From Rhodanobacter sp. B04 (lineage in GTDB: Bacteria > Pseudomonadota > Gammaproteobacteria > Xanthomonadales > Rhodanobacteraceae): a DNA stretch of 64,000 bases. Of this stretch, positions 60,410-64,000 are shown piece after piece (positions within the stretch are counted from its first letter, which is position 1; the number at the start of each line of letters is the position of its first letter). The notes under the pieces are model-generated. The model had not been told where the DNA came from. It made no database searches and saw nothing but the letters and a program-made list of their open reading frames with translations. The stretch covers positions 1 to 64,000 of the forward strand of contig NZ_MUNV01000018.1 of assembly GCF_002001125.1 (NCBI RefSeq). The letters are read 5' to 3'. Both the position numbers and the translations under genes were made by a program.

Positions 60410-61768
60410 ATGGCCAAGATCAAGTTTACCGAACCCTTCATCAAGACCCTGCCACTGCCTACGGCGCACCATGTGCTGTACCACGACGAGGTGGCGCGCG
60501 GCCTGGCCGTGCGCATCACCCGGACAGGTTCGCGCTCTTTCCTGTTTTGCTACTCCCATGACGGGCGGGAGCGTCGTCTGTCCATGGGGCCATGGTCGCC
60601 CCCTGCGTCTAACCGCCTGGGCACACTGGCCACCCGTAAGGCTGGCGGCACGTTGGACTGGGCGCGACAGGAGGCCGCCCGCCTGCGGCTGCTGGTGCAG
60701 TCAGGCGCCGATCCGATGCAGCAGAAACAGGACGCCCGCGCCGAGCGCGAAGCGGCCCGGCAGCAAGCTGCCCGTGAAATCACCATCGAGACGCTGGCCA
60801 GCCGCTACATCGCCGAGTGGGCCAAGCCGCGCAAGCGCACGTGGCCGGAGGACGAGCGCCGGCTGGACGCCATCGTTGTGCCAGCCTGGGGCAAGCGCAA
60901 AGTGAAATCCATAACGCGAGCGGATGTCAGCGCGTTGCTGGCACCTGTGGCCACAGGTGCGGGCATGCGCCCTGCTGAAGCCGGCGCACGACTGGCGCTG
61001 GTGCGCAAGTTGTTCTCCTTCGCGATGGATCAGGGGATCATCGACATGCACCCCTGCCTGCGTATGCAGTTGCCGTGTGGCAAACCCGCGCCACGTACGC
61101 GAGCGTTGACCACAGCGCACGACCTGCGGGTTCTTTGGCGCGTCACCGAACCGGGTAGCCTGTGGGCGCGCGAGCCCGCCAACAGTGCCCTGCGCGAGCG
61201 CCGCTTTATAGAGGCGGAAGCGGACGCGTTGCGGTTGCTCCTACTCACAGCGGCACGCGCCAGTGAGGTTACCGACATGCCGTGGAGTGAACTTGACCTT
61301 GATGCGGCCATATGGGTGCTACCTGCTGCGCGCAGCAAAAACAAGCGAACGCACCTTGTCCCGCTGGTGCCGGCTGCTGTGGAACTGCTGCGCAGGCGCC
61401 GTGAAACGTCGGACAGCGAATACGTGTTTCCTGCCACGCGCCGCGACCACATCACCGACAGGAACCTGAGCCGCCCACTCAAGGAAGTCTGTCAGCGCCT
61501 GATTGCGTATGGCGTGGACATTGCGCCCTTTACCCCGCACGACCTGCGCCGCACGGTGGAAACCGGCATGGCGGCATCACGGGTGCCAAAGGAGTACCGC
61601 GACCGTGTGCTGAATCACGTAGACAGCAGCGTGGGTGGCATGCACTACAACATGTATGACTACATGGACGAAAAGCGCGAAGCGCTAGAAAAGTGGGCGC
61701 GCCGACTTGAAGGCTTGCTCGCTGACACTGTGGCCACGGTGGTGCCGATGCGCAGGAGGATTGCATGA
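60410..61768 (+). CDS. P4-type tyrosine integrase
   Basis: Encodes 452 aa from MAKIKFTEPFIKTL. The N-terminal arm-binding DUF4102-like domain shows YHDEVARGLAVRITRTGSRSF. The core-binding domain (about 130-225) and catalytic domain follow, with Arg in AARASEV, HDLRRT (His-x-x-Arg), HVDS and the Tyr of MHYNMYDY. It is adjacent to the tRNA-Ser fragment, so it is the likely recombinase for that site. The stop overlaps the next start. Confidence 0.92.
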   Translation: MAKIKFTEPFIKTLPLPTAHHVLYHDEVARGLAVRITRTGSRSFLFCYSHDGRERRLSMGPWSPPASNRLGTLATRKAGGTLDWARQEAARLRLLVQSGADPMQQKQDARAEREAARQQAAREITIETLASRYIAEWAKPRKRTWPEDERRLDAIVVPAWGKRKVKSITRADVSALLAPVATGAGMRPAEAGARLALVRKLFSFAMDQGIIDMHPCLRMQLPCGKPAPRTRALTTAHDLRVLWRVTEPGSLWAREPANSALRERRFIEAEADALRLLLLTAARASEVTDMPWSELDLDAAIWVLPAARSKNKRTHLVPLVPAAVELLRRRRETSDSEYVFPATRRDHITDRNLSRPLKEVCQRLIAYGVDIAPFTPHDLRRTVETGMAASRVPKEYRDRVLNHVDSSVGGMHYNMYDYMDEKREALEKWARRLEGLLADTVATVVPMRRRIA

Positions 61769-62220
61769 TGGATACCACGTGCACGGTGACGTTGGTAGAA
61801 CTTTGGGAATGGTCGTTGCCGGGCCTTTGCAAGATGGCTAAACAGGGCGACCCAGACGCACAAAGAGCGTGGGCCGGCACGCTGGCTCGCCTTCTTCAAG
61901 CAGGAAAAATTCCCACAGACGCGGTGGAGGTATTCCGTCAATTAGAGGCAGGTGAAGAAGCCGCTCAGGTCACCCACACACAAAAGCCACCGAATCGTCA
62001 CGGCTTACGTTACCGAGATCAGCGCATCACACTTGAAGTCCAGTCGCGCATTGATCTGGTCAAACTGGTGGAAGCCCGACGCACCGAGTGGGAAGCGGAA
62101 GGTCACGCTGTACCGCAGATGCCAACCATCAAAAAAACGATCTATGGCCAAGTCGCCGAACTATTTGAGATTAAAGCGGATCGCGTGAAGGAGATTTACG
62201 AGGACAGAGGCAAAAAGTAG
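61765..62220 (+). CDS. Conserved-type small element protein, unknown function
   Basis: Encodes 151 aa, starting in the integrase stop (ATGATG at 61765-61770). It is helical and charged; the C-terminal half has IKKTIYGQVAELFEIKADRVKEIYED, which could form a helix-turn-helix, and IDLVKLVEARRTEWEAEG. I recognise no family. Coupling to the integrase suggests a role in element recombination or maintenance. Confidence 0.65.
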   Translation: MMDTTCTVTLVELWEWSLPGLCKMAKQGDPDAQRAWAGTLARLLQAGKIPTDAVEVFRQLEAGEEAAQVTHTQKPPNRHGLRYRDQRITLEVQSRIDLVKLVEARRTEWEAEGHAVPQMPTIKKTIYGQVAELFEIKADRVKEIYEDRGKK

Positions 62221-62264
62221 AGGGGGTAAAAGCACCCGTTTATTTCCCCCGCTGGGCGACCTCA

Positions 62265-62303
62265 GCATGTTGCGTACCTAAGCAAACGAGGTACGCAACA
62301 TGC
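62265..62303. promoter_or_regulatory. Perfect 15-bp inverted repeat over the start of the HTH gene
   Basis: GCATGTTGCGTACCT and its exact reverse complement are separated by 9 bases. The right arm contains the GAGG ribosome site and ATG at 62300. It could be an operator or an RNA hairpin that hides the start codon. Confidence 0.7.
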
Positions 62304-62632
62304 GCAGTAAGGCACAAGACTGGGTAAAGCCCAGCAGAACCACCACCAGCGCAAAGCTGGTTGGCAGCACTACGAACTGCACGCCCGATGGCGACGACAT
62401 GGACAAGCAGACTGGAGAGCGCGGTGCCAAACGCGGGCTCATGGACGATTACGCTCCGCCGTCCGAAGCCGCTCGCGAGCTGCACAAGCACCCATTCACA
62501 TTGAAGCGCTGGCGTCGCGCAGGCTATGGCCCGCAGCCAGTCAAGATAGGTGGCCGCCTGTACTACAGGCGATCGGATCTTGCACGGTGGCTCGAATCGC
62601 TGAATTCGCAGGGCGGCGAGGCCGAGGTATGA
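62300..62632 (+). CDS. AlpA/excisionase-like HTH protein
   Basis: Encodes 110 aa. After a polar N-terminus of about 50 residues comes a MerR/AlpA-type winged helix (PPSEAARELHKHPFTLKRWRRAGYGPQPVKIGGRLYYRRSDLARWLES), the form used by excisionases and P4 AlpA regulators. It probably controls excision or integrase expression. A shorter start at ATG 62399 (MDKQTGER) is possible. ATGA overlap with the next gene. Confidence 0.75.
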   Translation: MRSKAQDWVKPSRTTTSAKLVGSTTNCTPDGDDMDKQTGERGAKRGLMDDYAPPSEAARELHKHPFTLKRWRRAGYGPQPVKIGGRLYYRRSDLARWLESLNSQGGEAEV

Positions 62633-63105
62633 AAATCCCTCCGCCTCCACCGCCGCCGCGCATGACGCGACCGCTAGAAGTGCTGCTGCCTCATCTAGCA
62701 AACGTCAGGCCGTCAGGCAGCGGCTGGCGCGCCGATTGTCCCAATGGGCACAGCAAGACCCGTGGTTCATTGTCGATTACCGAAGCCGGCGACGGTCGCG
62801 TGCTGCTGCACTGCTTCGCATGCAGTGACGTGCCAGGCATCTTGTCGTCACTCGGCCTGCAACTGGCCGACCTTTTCCCACAGCGTATTCGCGACGACTG
62901 GAACCCAGCAGCGCGTAAGGCCGCCATTGAGATGGCTCGTCGTAACGATTGGGAGGCCGCACTTCGCGTGCTTGATCGTGAAGCGACGGTGGTGCTGATT
63001 GCCGCCGGCGATATGCACGAAGGCAAACAGCTTAGTAACATAGATGATGCGCGCCTTGTTCTGGCGGCGCATCGCATCACGCAGGCGCGGAGTGTGCTCG
63101 CATGA
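62629..63105 (+). CDS. CHC2-like zinc-ribbon protein (primase-type)
   Basis: Encodes 158 aa from ATG 62629. CPNGH and CFAC, about 30 residues apart around SLSITEAGDGRVLLHC, form a zinc ribbon like the N-terminal domain of phage and DnaG-type primases. There is no Toprim or helicase domain in this chain. With the RepA-like ATPase that follows by overlap it may take part in replication of the element. Confidence 0.7.
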   Translation: MKIPPPPPPPRMTRPLEVLLPHLANVRPSGSGWRADCPNGHSKTRGSLSITEAGDGRVLLHCFACSDVPGILSSLGLQLADLFPQRIRDDWNPAARKAAIEMARRNDWEAALRVLDREATVVLIAAGDMHEGKQLSNIDDARLVLAAHRITQARSVLA

Positions 63106-64000
63106 CGCGCCATGAATCACTGCCGGCAAGCGTTAGCACCTTGGAAGAGCGCGCCGAACGCGACCGGGCCAAGGTAGAGGCTGCTGCCTCGCCGCCTGGA
63201 CAAACGTCGGTCAGCGACTACGTCAAGTTGACTAACGCATCCAGCATCACGCCCAAACCAATTCAGTGGGTATGGCCAGGCTACTTGGCGTGCGGCAAGC
63301 TGCACCTCTTGGCGGGAGGTCCTGGTACGGGCAAGACCACCATCGCCATGGCCGTGGCGGCGTGCATTACTTCAGGGCAACAACTTCCATCTGGCCACTG
63401 CCCAACGCCCGGGAGTATCGTGATATGGAGTGGTGAAGACGACCCTGCGGACACGCTGGTGCCGCGCTTGTTAGCCGCAGGGGCAGACCTTCTCAGAGTG
63501 CATTTTATCGACGGAGTTCATAGAGACGGCCATATTCATCGGTCATTTGATCCGGCCCGTGACGTGCCTATGTTAGCGGCGCAAATGGCCAAGCTTGAGA
63601 ACGTCGCGCTGATCATCATTGATCCGCTTGTGTCGGCAGTATCCGGTGATAGTCACAAAAATGCTGAGGTCCGCCGTGGTTTGCAGCCTTTGGTTGAATT
63701 GGCCGATAGCGTGAACGCCGCCCTGCTAGGAATTACGCACTACAGCAAAGGCACGCAAGGTGGTGATCCGCTTGAACGTGTCACTGGCAGCATTGCCTTT
63801 GGGGCTTTACCTCGCATCGTTTACGGCACAGTTCGGATGAAGGCCGAAGCTGGCGAAGCGAGCCGGATGGTATTCGCGCGTGCAAAATCCAATATCGGCC
63901 CGGACGGCGGCGGGTTTGCCTACACCTTCCAACAATGCGAGATCGCGGGCGGCATTTCTGCTAGCCATATCGAGTGGGGAGAACCGCTAGTGGGGACCGC
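63102..64000 (+). CDS. RepA-like AAA ATPase (AAA_25), 3' end outside window
   Basis: ATG 63102 overlaps the previous stop (ATGA) and the frame stays open to the right edge, giving at least 299 codons. Walker A GGPGTGKTT, Walker B ALIIIDPLV, and GITHYSKGTQGG with SIAFGALPRIVYG match hexameric RepA/RSF1010-type replicative helicases. It probably unwinds DNA for replication of the mobile element. The C-terminus is not visible. Confidence 0.85.
   Translation, partial: MTRHESLPASVSTLEERAERDRAKVEAAASPPGQTSVSDYVKLTNASSITPKPIQWVWPGYLACGKLHLLAGGPGTGKTTIAMAVAACITSGQQLPSGHCPTPGSIVIWSGEDDPADTLVPRLLAAGADLLRVHFIDGVHRDGHIHRSFDPARDVPMLAAQMAKLENVALIIIDPLVSAVSGDSHKNAEVRRGLQPLVELADSVNAALLGITHYSKGTQGGDPLERVTGSIAFGALPRIVYGTVRMKAEAGEASRMVFARAKSNIGPDGGGFAYTFQQCEIAGGISASHIEWGEPLVGT

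Overview
The window is high-GC chromosomal DNA whose core gene order (pyrG-kdsA-eno-ftsB-ispD-ispF-truD, surE-pcm-yqaA-nlpD, rlmE-ftsH, tig-clpP-clpX-lon-hupB-ppiD, gloB-mltD, rnhA-dnaQ) and protein sequences fit a gammaproteobacterium of the Xanthomonadales, most likely Rhodanobacteraceae (Rhodanobacter/Dyella/Luteibacter-like). The assignment is by recognition, not by a database search.

Region 1 (1-6.0 kb) is an accessory polymorphic-toxin locus. Two cassettes, about 96% identical over roughly 820 bp, each hold the C-terminus of an FN3-like protein overlapping by ATGA a short 'mini-RHS' gene. Each mini-RHS gene encodes a Sec signal peptide, one RHS core repeat and a variable AT-rich tip, and is followed by a candidate immunity gene (a two-helix membrane protein in cassette 1, a DUF4279-like protein in cassette 2). 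A third module survives only as an ankyrin-repeat fragment cut by an IS3-family element (IS407-like, frameshifting orfA/orfB). Three copies of a 118-190 bp non-coding repeat surround the IS.

Region 2 (6.1-31.4 kb) holds mostly single-gene accessory metabolism and envelope functions: a lipoprotein, an aminotransferase/sulfotransferase pair, an SRPBCC gene overlapping a frameshifted ArsR regulator, two serine hydrolases, an amidohydrolase, an AraC regulator, a TPR-sulfotransferase, a glutathione transferase, a SGSGD-repeat beta-helix protein, a heme-oxygenase-fold protein, a PAS-GGDEF-EAL protein and an M24 aminopeptidase.

Region 3 (31.5-60 kb) is conserved housekeeping sequence: CTP, KDO and enolase metabolism, cell division (ftsB), isoprenoid precursors (ispD/ispF), RNA modification and stationary-phase repair (truD, surE, pcm), ribosome biogenesis (yhbY, rlmE), and the proteostasis block (ftsH, tig, clpP, clpX, lon, ppiD) with hupB. 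Two tRNA clusters (Arg-Pro-Arg-His-Lys plus Leu, and Val-Asp) lie within it. Many neighbours overlap by 1-4 bases, which suggests translational coupling.

Region 4 (60.17-64 kb) is the left end of an integrated element. It starts with a 58-bp 3' fragment of a tRNA-Ser(CGA) gene (the att site), then a P4-type tyrosine integrase, a small unknown gene, an AlpA/excisionase-like HTH gene whose ribosome site and start codon sit in a perfect 15-bp inverted repeat, a CHC2-like zinc-ribbon protein, and a RepA-like AAA ATPase that runs off the right edge. An intact tRNA-Ser(CGA) is predicted beyond the window at the far end of the element.
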